A stretch of DNA of 64,000 bases, from NCBI RefSeq assembly GCF_000973625.1, contig NZ_CP007501.1, positions 558,001 through 622,000 on the forward strand. The letters are read 5' to 3'. Position 1 is the first letter of the stretch; each line of letters starts with the position of its first letter. The notes beneath the pieces were generated by a model. That model had not been told where the DNA came from. It did no database searches and was given only the letters and a program-made list of their open reading frames with translations. The DNA comes from Polynucleobacter duraquae. Lineage in GTDB: Bacteria > Pseudomonadota > Gammaproteobacteria > Burkholderiales > Burkholderiaceae. Shown here piece by piece: positions 31,582-40,182 of the stretch. A program made the position numbers and the translations under genes.

Positions 31582-32127
31582 TCACCTCAGATTGCTTACT
31601 ACAATCTGCAGAACTTGCAAGATGAGTAGCAGCATGAGAGGTGATAAATCTAAGGCTCCAAAGTTGGGCATTACTTTTCTGATTGGTGCCAGCAGAGGCT
31701 CAACAAGCAGCGATACTAGATACTGGATCTGAGATCCAGCGCTCACCCAAGACAAAATAATGCTGGCAAAAACCAGGCCCACCAATCCAGACAGAGTCAG
31801 ATCAATTAGATTAATCAATGCCAAGAGAAGCCATGTAACTCCCGACAAAGAAGCCCCTGACAGAAAAAGTAGCACTATAGTTTTTGCTAGCACTATTACG
31901 TAAGCAGCTACTAGGCTTGCTACATCAAAGCGACCAAGGCTTGGGACTATCTTGCGAAGTGGGATCACGATCCAATTACTCAGTGGAAGCACATATGCGC
32001 CGATAGTTCTGCTTTGGCCAGAGCCCAGATTAAAGGCGAGCCACTGGAGATAGCATCTCAGGAGACATGCTCCCGCGACAATGCTCACCAGGACTTGGAG
32101 GAGAAGGTTAGCGATTTGTATCAACAT
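31582..32127 (-). CDS. YggT family integral membrane protein
   Basis: 181-residue inner-membrane protein made of two YggT repeats, each with two hydrophobic segments and the pattern F/L-N-G-S...PLSNWIVIPLRKIVPSLG and EPLLAPIRKVMPNFGALDLSPL. Family members are linked to osmotic stress and cell division but no activity is established. A TACAAT -10 box lies six bases before the ATG, predicting a leaderless mRNA. Confidence 0.9.
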   Translation of the reverse strand: MLIQIANLLLQVLVSIVAGACLLRCYLQWLAFNLGSGQSRTIGAYVLPLSNWIVIPLRKIVPSLGRFDVASLVAAYVIVLAKTIVLLFLSGASLSGVTWLLLALINLIDLTLSGLVGLVFASIILSWVSAGSQIQYLVSLLVEPLLAPIRKVMPNFGALDLSPLMLLLILQVLQIVVSNLR

Positions 32128-32133
32128 AGATCT

Positions 32134-32139
32134 ATTGTA
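32134..32139 (-). promoter_or_regulatory. -10 box of yggT (leaderless start)
   Basis: TACAAT on the minus strand, exactly six bases before the yggT ATG at 32127. No Shine-Dalgarno can fit. Confidence 0.55.
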
Positions 32140-32187
32140 GGGGGTTTAAAGCTCGGCTTCATTAGGACATCACATTTTCGTGTTCTA

Positions 32188-32847
32188 ATGCCCACCAATA
32201 TGATTACTGTCGTTTTAGCCTCTTATAAATACGGTCACCTTGCAGCTCACTGCATTGAGTCCTTGCTATCTCAAACAAAAGCACCCGCCAGAATTCTATT
32301 TGTCGATGATGGGGCGCATGATTGCGGCCACTTACCAAGCTTATATCCCGATATTGAATATATTCTCAGGCCACAGAATTTAGGTACTGTGGATAATTTC
32401 CATGATTTACTCATGAGGGTCAATACGGAATACGTTCTGTTCATTGGCGCTGACAATTGGCTCAGATCAGATGCAATTGAGCTGCTATCCGATGCTCATG
32501 CAGATATCGTGACTTATGACATCGTGGTTACTGGCGAATTAAAAGATGAGATTCATGATCGTGTTCCTGGCGAGACTAGGTCTCACCAAGGTGATCTCTA
32601 CTGGGATCGTGAGGGTAAGCACCATGGTTCGATGATGTATCGAACCTCGCTGGGTCAACAAGTAGGTTACAAGCAAAGATGTGCTGATGGCATTCATCCG
32701 CAGGAGGACTGGAATCTCTGGGACAAAATGCGCGAGCAGGGCGCTACTGTAGCCAGCCTGAATGAAGGTCTTTTGTACTACAGAAGACATCGTGAAAATT
32801 TTTTAAAGTATGACCATCTCATCGATGTTCTTGAGGAAGAGGCTTAA
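32188..32847 (+). CDS. Family 2 glycosyltransferase
   Basis: 219-residue GT-A fold enzyme. N-terminal strand ITVVLASYKYGHLAAHCIES, the nucleotide-binding segment ARILFVDDGAHD and the region EYVLFIGADNWLR (where DXD usually sits; here GADN) are typical. A QEDWNLWDKM motif resembles the C-terminal ED catalytic region. ATG 32188 or 32200 is the likely start; upstream codons in frame overlap yggT. The acceptor sugar is unknown. It converges with folB, four bases apart. Confidence 0.82.
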   Translation: MPTNMITVVLASYKYGHLAAHCIESLLSQTKAPARILFVDDGAHDCGHLPSLYPDIEYILRPQNLGTVDNFHDLLMRVNTEYVLFIGADNWLRSDAIELLSDAHADIVTYDIVVTGELKDEIHDRVPGETRSHQGDLYWDREGKHHGSMMYRTSLGQQVGYKQRCADGIHPQEDWNLWDKMREQGATVASLNEGLLYYRRHRENFLKYDHLIDVLEEEA

Positions 32848-32851
32848 GCGT

Positions 32852-33247
32852 CTAAACTAGCCTTGCTCTCATGCTAGTTAGGCTACTTTCATCAAGGTAT
32901 AGCTTGATCCCCAATACGCCCGAGCTCTCTCGTAAGGGTGTTTTTCTGAGGCTAATTTCTAAAGACTCAATTTCCGGGTAACGAGCACATGCCTGAACTA
33001 TCCTAGTAGCTAATCTTTCTTGAGTCTCGTAATGCCCATCGGCAGCCAAGCGATCGATTTCAAGGACGAGGGGATCGTAGTCGAACACTTGATCCATAAG
33101 ATCTTCTGAAATCAAAATCAGTTTAGTGCTGATCCATAAAGTCAGATTCAGTAGATGCTGATCAGGGATAGTGGCACCGGGGGCATAAGTGCCAATTTGG
33201 GTGTTTAGTCGGAGATCTTTTAATTCTATGCAGGCCGTTGATGACAT
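32852..33247 (-). CDS. folB: Dihydroneopterin aldolase family protein
   Basis: 131 residues with the FolB/FolX pattern: IELKDLRLNTQIGTYAPG at the N-terminus, VFDYDPLVLEIDRLAADGHYETQERLATRIVQ (catalytic Glu and Tyr area) and a C-terminal strand. It probably cleaves or epimerises dihydroneopterin in folate synthesis. It follows folE by 22 bases in one operon. The short family is divergent, so FolX-type activity is also possible. Confidence 0.82.
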   Translation of the reverse strand: MSSTACIELKDLRLNTQIGTYAPGATIPDQHLLNLTLWISTKLILISEDLMDQVFDYDPLVLEIDRLAADGHYETQERLATRIVQACARYPEIESLEISLRKTPLRESSGVLGIKLYLDESSLTSMRARLV

Positions 33248-33269
33248 TCGATTCTTTCCAGAGACTACA

Positions 33270-33953
33270 TTAATTACGTGAAATTAGTGATAAGAACTCA
33301 CGACGCAAATTGGAATCTTTCAAAAAAGATCCTCGCATCACACTATTAATCATTTTGGAGTCAGGATCCTTGACGCCTCGCCACTGCATACAGAAATGAT
33401 CAGCATCCATTACGATTGCAACGCCAGTAGGCTTGACTTTCTTCTCAATCATATCAGCGAGCTCTACAACCGCCTCCTCCTGAATTTGTGGGCGGCACAT
33501 TACCCACTCAGTTAGGCGAGAGTATTTCGAGAGTCCAATCAGGGCAGAGTTCTTGTCCGGCAGTATCCCAATCCACACTCTACCCATAATCGGACATAGA
33601 TGATGGGAGCAAGCACTTCTAACGGTAATGGGGCCAATAATCATCAACTCATTGAGTTGGCTGACATTAGGAAATTTTGTCAACGAAGGTTGTTCTACGT
33701 AGCGTCCATTAAACACTTCATTAATGAACATTTTGGCAACACGCCTACTTGTATTTTTGGTGTTGTGATCACTTTGTGTATCGATTACAAGGCTTTCTAA
33801 AACAGCCTGCATTTTCTCAGAGACCTCCTCAACTAAGGCATCGAGTTCGCCAGCCTGAATAAAGGCCGAAATATTATCGTTTGCATGAAATCGCGCCTTT
33901 TTAGCTTTGATGCGTTTGCGTATTACTTCTGAGAGTGGAATGCCATCGTTCAT
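33270..33953 (-). CDS. folE: GTP cyclohydrolase I
   Basis: 227-residue enzyme for the first step of folate/pterin synthesis. Zinc and catalytic residues lie in CSHHLCPIMGRVWIGILP, the GLSKYSRL segment and DADHFCMQWRGV. The N-terminal 30 residues are lysine-rich and not conserved. In operon with folB (downstream) and a glutathione peroxidase gene (upstream, 19 bases). Confidence 0.95.
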   Translation of the reverse strand: MNDGIPLSEVIRKRIKAKKARFHANDNISAFIQAGELDALVEEVSEKMQAVLESLVIDTQSDHNTKNTSRRVAKMFINEVFNGRYVEQPSLTKFPNVSQLNELMIIGPITVRSACSHHLCPIMGRVWIGILPDKNSALIGLSKYSRLTEWVMCRPQIQEEAVVELADMIEKKVKPTGVAIVMDADHFCMQWRGVKDPDSKMINSVMRGSFLKDSNLRREFLSLISRN

Positions 33954-33972
33954 GTATAAATATTCTTCTTAA

Positions 33973-34452
33973 TTAAAGTAGTTTTTCAATATCAGCACTG
34001 ATACTCGCAGGGGAGCTCGCTGATGCAAATCGTTTTACTGGAAGCCCATTACGATTTACTAAAAATTTTGTGAAATTCCACTTGATGGCTTCGGTCCCAA
34101 GCAAGCCGGGAGCAGCTGTTTTGAGATATTGAAAGAGGGGGTGGGTATTGGAGCCATTGACATCTGTTTTTTGAAAAACAGGAAAGGTGACCCCAAACCG
34201 AGTACTGCAAAACGCTTCGATCTGTTGAGGTGTACCGGGCTCTTGGCCGCCGAATTGATTGCAGGGAAAAGCAAAAATTTCTAAGCCCTGGCTATGATAT
34301 TTAACATACAGATCCTGTAGTTCTTTGTACTGGGATGTAAAGCCGCACTGGCTAGCTACATTGATTACCAACAGAACTTTGTCTGCATAGTCAGTGATTC
34401 GTTCTTTGTTGCCGTTAAGGCGCTCTAACTCTATATTCGGTAGCACGTTCAA
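33973..34452 (-). CDS. Glutathione peroxidase family protein
   Basis: 159-residue thiol peroxidase of the BtuE/Gpx type. The peroxidatic cysteine is in NVASQCGFT, with the FPCNQFGGQEPG and WNFTKFLVN motifs completing the catalytic tetrad. No signal peptide, so cytoplasmic. The most upstream start is a TTG at 34452 (a GTG two codons later is possible), with GGAA ahead. First gene of the gpx-folE-folB operon. Confidence 0.93.
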   Translation of the reverse strand: MNVLPNIELERLNGNKERITDYADKVLLVINVASQCGFTSQYKELQDLYVKYHSQGLEIFAFPCNQFGGQEPGTPQQIEAFCSTRFGVTFPVFQKTDVNGSNTHPLFQYLKTAAPGLLGTEAIKWNFTKFLVNRNGLPVKRFASASSPASISADIEKLL

Positions 34453-34554
34453 TTTCCAGAAAAAGATCCTGCAGTGGCAAAATCACAATGTATCTGAAAA
34501 GAGTGCTTTCTGCTGAGAGTGAAATGAGGGTGCTTTTCTTCGTTAAGCGACTCG

Positions 34555-35622
34555 TTAGCTAAATGTGACTACGTGATCAGCTACTAGGTGGATGCCAATC
34601 CTTTCACCAATTGCATGATCATGGTGGCTGGGTACGAAAGCAAAAATTTCAACACCCGAAGCTAGCTTGAGGGTGTACAAGAAGTCAGCCCCTCTAAAGG
34701 TCTTGCGTACAACCTCTGCAAGCAGGGTGCTGTGGTCATCATGCTGAATATCATCAGCCCGTAATAGTACGTCGATTTCTTTTCCAATTTCAGCGCTGCG
34801 ATCTTCTTCTAGGTCGAGTTCACCTAACTCAATTCTGACTTTGTTGTTAGCTTGGACGACACCTTTCAGAAATACCCCGCGACCAATAAAGTCCGCAATA
34901 TACCGATTGGCTGGCTTGTGATACAGCTCGTAGGGGAGATCCCATTGAAGTACTTTGCCATCTGTCATCACGCCGACCTTATCGGCAATGGCAAAGGCTT
35001 CAAATTGATCGTGCGTGACCAACAAGGCGGTAATGTTATTTGACTTGAGGATTTCGCGCATCTCGCCTGCAAGACGCTCTCTAAGCTCAATATCTAAACT
35101 AGAGAAGGGCTCATCTAGCAAAATTAAATCCGGCTCTGGTGCCATTGCCCTGGCTAATGCCACACGCTGTTGTTGTCCGCCACTGAGCTCATGAGGATAT
35201 GCATCGGCTTTATCAGATAATGAAACCCGCTTAAGCCACTCCATAGCCACTGCAGACCTTTCATTGCTTGATAGATGTTGCAAGCCAAACGCAATATTCT
35301 CTAAAACATTGAGATGGGGGAAGAGGGCGAAGTCCTGAAAGACCATGCCGACTTTTCTTTGGTTCGGTGGGAGGTGAGAGGATGCTGAGCTCACCACATG
35401 ATCACGCAAGAGGATTTTCCCTGCTTTAACGGGTTCAAACCCACAAATTGCTCTCAAGACGGTGGATTTTCCACAACCAGATGAGCCCAATAGGCAGCCA
35501 ATCTCACCTTGAGCTAGATCGAGATTCAGGTTTTTAACCGCAGTAACACGACCTTGACCATCCCGACTAGGGTAGTCGATTTCCAGTGCTTGAATCGAAA
35601 GTAGGGTGCGAGCAGAGTTCAT
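34555..35622 (-). CDS. fbpC: Iron(III) ABC transporter ATP-binding protein FbpC
   Basis: 355 residues. Walker A GSSGCGKST, Q-loop, signature LSGGQQQR, Walker B DLILLDEP and H-loop THDQ are intact. A C-terminal TOBE-like regulatory domain (about 240-355) matches the FbpC/CysA subfamily. It energises ferric iron import with the divergent fbpB and fbpA genes, separated by a 68-base shared promoter region. Confidence 0.92.
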   Translation of the reverse strand: MNSARTLLSIQALEIDYPSRDGQGRVTAVKNLNLDLAQGEIGCLLGSSGCGKSTVLRAICGFEPVKAGKILLRDHVVSSASSHLPPNQRKVGMVFQDFALFPHLNVLENIAFGLQHLSSNERSAVAMEWLKRVSLSDKADAYPHELSGGQQQRVALARAMAPEPDLILLDEPFSSLDIELRERLAGEMREILKSNNITALLVTHDQFEAFAIADKVGVMTDGKVLQWDLPYELYHKPANRYIADFIGRGVFLKGVVQANNKVRIELGELDLEEDRSAEIGKEIDVLLRADDIQHDDHSTLLAEVVRKTFRGADFLYTLKLASGVEIFAFVPSHHDHAIGERIGIHLVADHVVTFS

Positions 35623-35690
35623 CTCTATAATTTTCTCATTAATGCTAGTGGTTTAATACATAGCTAGAGTCTAAACGGATTGCCGATTTC

Positions 35691-37247
35691 ATGAATCGTA
35701 TTGTGGTGCCACTTGCCCTGTTGTTATTTTTGCCCCTCTTTGGCCTGGCTGCACCTTTCCTATTCCCTGGCAAGGAGTTAATGGCTACTGGCACCCTCAG
35801 TCATCTATGGAACTTTGTACTGGGTGGTTATATTGCCTCGACCTTGGCGCTTATTCTTGGTGTCGGAGTGGGAGTCTTTATTCTCGGGGTGGGTAATGCG
35901 TGGATTATTGCCAGCTATGATTTTCCAGGGAAGAAAATATTTGAGTGGGCCCTCATTCTGCCTTTGGCAGTGCCTACTTATGTCATGGCCTATCTCTTTG
36001 TTGATCTCTTGCAGTTTTCGGGTCCGATACAGAGTACGTTGCGCGCTGCACTAGGAGTTGATGTGCTTTGGTTCTTTCCGGATCCTAGGTCCTTGAGCGG
36101 AGCTATTTGGTCTTTTTCATTCTGTCTATTCCCTTATGTTTACCTCATTACTCGTACGGCATTCTTAGAGCGCAGTGGTCGATTGATTGAGGTTTCAGAA
36201 ACGCTAGGCTACAGTCCACTTCAGGGATTTGTAAGATTGGTATTACCTATGGCAAGGCCAGCCATCTTTGCGGGCATGGCCCTTGCGCTGATGGAAGTGC
36301 TAGCTGATTTTGGCGCTGTCTCTTACTTTGGCGTTCAGACTTTTGCCACTGGCATCTTCAAGGCTTGGCTGTCATTTGGCGACCGAGTGGCGGCAGTACA
36401 GCTTGCCTTGGGCCTTTTAAGTTTTGTCTTACTTATTTTCTTTATCGAGCAAAGTAGCCGCTCAAAATTACGTTATGCCTCTGCAACACGGTCTAAGCCA
36501 CTTGCAAAATCTTTGCAAGGTAAGAAAGCTTTTTTTGCATTTGCATTTTGTGGCGCTACGCTCTTATGTGGATTTTTAATACCTGCATTTGCACTCCTGC
36601 AATTGGTCTTTAAGCAAGGCCTTGCGATCGATATTCGATATCTAGATTGGCTGAGTAATTCTCTGTCGGTCTCGATTTTGACAGCATTGATCTCTGTCGC
36701 GCTCGCCATATTTTTTGCTTATTCGGTAAGAATGAATGCACGATTAAGTTGGGTTAATCGATTATTGGGTTTTGGCTATGCGCTACCTGGTGCAGTATTG
36801 GCTATCGGCATCCTTTCTTTTCTAGAAATCTTTCAGCTTGCTTGGTGGATGTCTGCCAGCATGTTAGTGCTGATCTATGCATACCTAGTCCGCTTTCTTT
36901 CTTCTAGTTTGCAGAGTGTAGAGGCAGGTCTAGTGCGTATAACGCCTTCTATGGATGCTTCCGCGGCGCTCTTAGGGCTTTCGAGAATACAGATTTTGAA
37001 GCGGGTTCATGTGCCCTTGCTCAAGCGCAGTCTGATTACTGCGGGCCTCTTTGTCTTCGTAGATGTTATGAAAGAATTGCCTGCCACGCTCTTACTGCGC
37101 CCATTTAATTTTGATACCCTTGCTGTTGCAACCTATCAGCTGGCCGCAGATGAGCGTCTTGCTGAATTGGCATTACCTTCCTTAACCATTGTTTTGGTTG
37201 GGCTTTTCCCAGTCCTGCTACTTTCAAGGGTCATTTCCAAGTCCTAA
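35691..37247 (+). CDS. fbpB: Iron(III) ABC transporter permease FbpB
   Basis: 518-residue fused permease with 12 predicted membrane segments and two EAA-type loops: ETLGYSPLQGFVRLVLPMARP near residue 170 and AALLGLSRIQILKRVHVPLL near 425. Such double permeases form both membrane halves of ferric importers. The stop codon lies inside a Fur-box-like sequence in front of fbpA. Confidence 0.93.
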   Translation: MNRIVVPLALLLFLPLFGLAAPFLFPGKELMATGTLSHLWNFVLGGYIASTLALILGVGVGVFILGVGNAWIIASYDFPGKKIFEWALILPLAVPTYVMAYLFVDLLQFSGPIQSTLRAALGVDVLWFFPDPRSLSGAIWSFSFCLFPYVYLITRTAFLERSGRLIEVSETLGYSPLQGFVRLVLPMARPAIFAGMALALMEVLADFGAVSYFGVQTFATGIFKAWLSFGDRVAAVQLALGLLSFVLLIFFIEQSSRSKLRYASATRSKPLAKSLQGKKAFFAFAFCGATLLCGFLIPAFALLQLVFKQGLAIDIRYLDWLSNSLSVSILTALISVALAIFFAYSVRMNARLSWVNRLLGFGYALPGAVLAIGILSFLEIFQLAWWMSASMLVLIYAYLVRFLSSSLQSVEAGLVRITPSMDASAALLGLSRIQILKRVHVPLLKRSLITAGLFVFVDVMKELPATLLLRPFNFDTLAVATYQLAADERLAELALPSLTIVLVGLFPVLLLSRVISKS

Positions 37248-37262
37248 TTGATAATCATTCGT
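37244..37262 (+). promoter_or_regulatory. Fur box upstream of fbpA
   Basis: The core TGATAATCATT (37249-37259) matches positions 6-16 of the 19-base Fur consensus perfectly; total agreement is about 12 of 19. It overlaps the fbpB stop codon and is 48 bases before fbpA, indicating extra iron-repressed transcription of the binding protein. Confidence 0.65.
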
Positions 37263-37309
37263 ATTTGTGATACATTAGATTTCATCTAATTCTGATTGCA
37301 AATGCAGCA

Positions 37310-38365
37310 ATGACAAACTCACTAATAAGAAAATTCCTAGGCAGCTCTGGATTGGTGTTGAGCGCTATTCTGGCTTTGCCCTTGCAGGCTCAAGAAGCGA
37401 AAGAACTCAATCTCTATTCAGCCCGTCACTATCAAACTGATGAGGCGCTCTACAGTGACTTCACAAAAAAGACAGGCATCAAGATCAACCGTATTGAGGC
37501 TGATGACAATGCTTTGGCGGAGAGATTAAAAAGTGAAGGCAGCAATAGCCCAGCAGATGTGATTTTGATGGTCGATGCAGCTCGATTGTGGCGCGCTCAA
37601 ATTGATGGCTTCTTTAAGCCGATTCAGTCAAAATATTTAGAAGGTCGTATCCCGGTAAACTTGCGTTCTCAGTCTGAGCCAGAGGGATCAACTTGGTTTG
37701 GCTTTTCAACTAGAGCACGTCTGGTGGTCTACAACAAAGCAAAAGTAAATCCACAAGACGTTGATACTTATGAGAAGTTAGCTGAGCCCGCCAATAAGGG
37801 CAAGGTGTGCACACGCTCAGGTGCCCATCCCTACATGTTGTCATTAATCGGCGCTATGATTGAACGCCGTGGCGAGACTGCTACTGAGGAGTGGGCCAAG
37901 GGCATGGTGGCTAATATGGCTCGCCCTCCGAGAGGTGGCGATACCGATCAAATCAAGGCGGTAGCCTCAGGTGAATGCAGTGTGGCTTTAACAAATTCTT
38001 ATTACTTGGTCAGGCTTTTACGCTCAACAAAGCCAGAAGATCAAGCCATTATTTCGAAGATTGGATTTATCTGGCCAAATCAGCAGACGACTGGCACGCA
38101 TATCAATATTGCTGGGGGTGGGGTTGCGAGGAGTGCGCCACATCCACAGGCTGCAAAACAATTTCTTGAATACTTGGCAAGTGATTCTGCGCAAGAGTAT
38201 TTTGCCAATGGCAATAATGAGTGGCCCGTAGTCAAGTCAGTCAAAATTGAAAATGAAGGCCTGAAAATGTTAGGCCCATTCAAAGCGGAAAATATATCTA
38301 TTGCAGCGATTGGTAAGAATCAAATTGCCGCCCAAAGATTGCTAGACAGAGTGAGCTACAAATAA
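37310..38365 (+). CDS. fbpA: Iron(III)-binding periplasmic protein FbpA
   Basis: 351 residues with a signal peptide (ends LPLQAQ). It belongs to the ferric-binding protein family: ELNLYSARHYQTDEALYSDF at the N-terminus, and the adjacent tyrosines in ALTNSYYLVRLL that coordinate iron. It delivers Fe3+ to FbpBC. The gene has its own Fur-box-like site upstream; its 3' end overlaps a small convergent gene by 10 bases. Confidence 0.93.
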   Translation: MTNSLIRKFLGSSGLVLSAILALPLQAQEAKELNLYSARHYQTDEALYSDFTKKTGIKINRIEADDNALAERLKSEGSNSPADVILMVDAARLWRAQIDGFFKPIQSKYLEGRIPVNLRSQSEPEGSTWFGFSTRARLVVYNKAKVNPQDVDTYEKLAEPANKGKVCTRSGAHPYMLSLIGAMIERRGETATEEWAKGMVANMARPPRGGDTDQIKAVASGECSVALTNSYYLVRLLRSTKPEDQAIISKIGFIWPNQQTTGTHINIAGGGVARSAPHPQAAKQFLEYLASDSAQEYFANGNNEWPVVKSVKIENEGLKMLGPFKAENISIAAIGKNQIAAQRLLDRVSYK

Positions 38366-38667
38366 GTCACTCGCTTTAGCAGTTCTTGTGCATTGATGAG
38401 GGCGGATTGAAAAGTTTTCCCATCTTTACAATTGACGATTACCCCAATACCAGCTACTGGTGCTAGGCTGTCGACTTTAAAGCGACCTACATTGCCCTGT
38501 TGTCTGATAAAGCACTCTTCATCAAAGAAAAGTCGATCGCCATTATCGTCAATTTCATCGGAGTCAATGGTGCTAAAACCAATCAGCTCTTGAAGCGCCT
38601 CTTTTGTATCGGCAATTTCTACTGTGTTGATTTCTTTTGTGAGGGGATTAATCGCAAATACCTGCAT
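38356..38667 (-). CDS. Hypothetical small acidic protein
   Basis: 103 residues, no signal or membrane segment. It reads as a plausible compact domain (MQVFAINPLTKEINTVEIAD, then LQELIGFSTIDSDEIDDNGD) and slightly resembles DUF3846-type proteins, with a late GIGVIVNCKDGKTF strand. I do not recognise its function. It converges with fbpA and overlaps it by 10 bases. Monocistronic. Confidence 0.65.
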   Translation of the reverse strand: MQVFAINPLTKEINTVEIADTKEALQELIGFSTIDSDEIDDNGDRLFFDEECFIRQQGNVGRFKVDSLAPVAGIGVIVNCKDGKTFQSALINAQELLKRVTYL

Positions 38668-38799
38668 AGCGTGCTTTCAATAAATTTCGTTTGTGATAAC
38701 CCCAATCCTAATTGAAATTCAGCAGGCCTGCTTTAAGCGCCTATTTAAGGAATCTAGCTAGAATGAGGTATTACTTCTTTTGATGTTAGATTGGTGTCT

Positions 38800-39069
38800 A
38801 TGAAGCGTCTATTACCTTTTTTGGTCTCAAGCCTTGGATTATTTCTTTTGGCTTGCGCTACACCGCCAAGCGAGTTTGGCGTCTATCGACAGTCTGATGG
38901 AACCGTTGGAGTGCATGCCCCTAAATCTGCCAAAGAAACTGACGCTCAAGCAGCAGCAGTAGAGGAGTGTAAAAAACTAGGAAAGCGAGGCGCCACTATT
39001 GTCGAAACTCGTAAAACAGTGAACGACCGCTTTCCTATGACCTACATTTTTGTGTGCAATACCTACTAA
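38800..39069 (+). CDS. Small lipoprotein of unknown function
   Basis: 89 residues beginning MKRLLPFLVSSLGLFLLAC, a clear lipoprotein signal peptide with lipobox LLAC. The mature part has GVYRQSDGTVGVHAP and two further cysteines (EECKKLG, FVCNTY). ATG 38800 is preferred over an in-frame TTG nine bases upstream. Common in related genomes as an uncharacterised lipoprotein; role unknown. Confidence 0.8.
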   Translation: MKRLLPFLVSSLGLFLLACATPPSEFGVYRQSDGTVGVHAPKSAKETDAQAAAVEECKKLGKRGATIVETRKTVNDRFPMTYIFVCNTY

Positions 39070-39079
39070 TAGCAATTAC

Positions 39080-39940
39080 TTAGCTAAGCAACCACTTCTT
39101 AATCGATTTATTAACGCACATTGCATCTAAAGCTAAGCCGAAGAACTCTGAGCCATTAGTGACCATGCTTTCAATGGCCTCAACCTTGCCAGATTTCACG
39201 CCACGCAAATAAGTAGCTGCACGATAGCGTAAGAAGTGCTCATTCGCACCTTCTTCGTTATCAGTAGAGCAAATCTCAAGGCTGCCATAACGAGTTTCCG
39301 GATTGATATTCAAGATGGAGAGGCCTAATGCGCCAATCAGCTTTTCTGGCACAGGAATAGGAACGTAAGAGTAAAGGGAGATTAACTGCTCTTGTTCGTC
39401 AACTTCAATGATATGGTCAACGTCGAACACATCTTTCTCTGTCAGCTCTGTCTCACCAGAATCACCACCACCAAAAGTGGACTCAAACTGCAACATTGCA
39501 GTATCGCTATCTTTAGAGATTTCAATCATATCGGGATAGCCTAGCAATCCTTTCCACCAATACATGAGTGAGAAAGTGCAAGGTTTTACTTCAACTAAAC
39601 CCTTATTAGTCGATTTAGCAAAGTAGAGGCCATAGAACTCATCATCTTCTTCGAGTCCGTACTGATCTACTTTGGGCTTCTTCGGTGCAGCTGCTTTAGG
39701 AGATTTCTTGGCAGCTTTCTTTGGCGCTGGCTTTTTGGCTGCAGGCTTCTTTGCGACTACCTTTTTAACTACTTTTTTTGCCACAGGTTTTTTAGTAGCT
39801 GATTTTTTTGCTGCTATTTTTTTCACTACCTTTTTGACAGCCTTTTTGGTGGTAACTTTTTTAATGGCTTTCTTTGCAGGGGCTTTTTTTACCACCTTGC
39901 TAGCTACTTTCTTTTTTGCTGGAGATTTCTTTGTAGCCAT
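39080..39940 (-). CDS. Histone H1-like lysine-rich tail fused to an uncharacterised domain
   Basis: 286 residues in two parts. Residues 1-90 are an alanine/lysine/valine repeat of the AAKK, PAKK, KKVVKK kind, like bacterial histone H1-like proteins, and should bind DNA or other polyanions. Residues 91-286 form a compact acidic domain (EEDDEFYGLYFAKSTNKGLV, MYWWKGLLGYPDMIEI, GALGLSILNINPETRYGSLE) that I do not recognise. A single frame with one ATG joins them. The C-terminal region has three or four cysteines (EICSTD, DAMCVN). Probably a nucleoid-associated adaptor; function unknown. Confidence 0.8.
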   Translation of the reverse strand: MATKKSPAKKKVASKVVKKAPAKKAIKKVTTKKAVKKVVKKIAAKKSATKKPVAKKVVKKVVAKKPAAKKPAPKKAAKKSPKAAAPKKPKVDQYGLEEDDEFYGLYFAKSTNKGLVEVKPCTFSLMYWWKGLLGYPDMIEISKDSDTAMLQFESTFGGGDSGETELTEKDVFDVDHIIEVDEQEQLISLYSYVPIPVPEKLIGALGLSILNINPETRYGSLEICSTDNEEGANEHFLRYRAATYLRGVKSGKVEAIESMVTNGSEFFGLALDAMCVNKSIKKWLLS

Positions 39941-40182
39941 GGTCTATTGCCCTTCCTATTGGTAGTTAATGTGCATATTGCACCTTTGATCTTACTTCAG
40001 ATCTTTCCACTTTTGCTGATACTGATATGGGGATTTACCTTGCAATATTCAGAGTGAATGTCGGATTGATTTAGGTCTCAACAAAAAGCCGGCTCCACTT
40101 GAGGGTCTTATGCTGGCGAAATTAAAAAATATAAAAATTAATTCTAGTCTATGGCTGGTATGCAATTTAGAATCACTTAACA

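Noticed and set aside
39672..39965. Plus-strand glycine/alanine/phenylalanine-rich frame
   Set aside because: Mirror image of the lysine-rich repeat of the histone-like gene on the other strand; no independent start signals.
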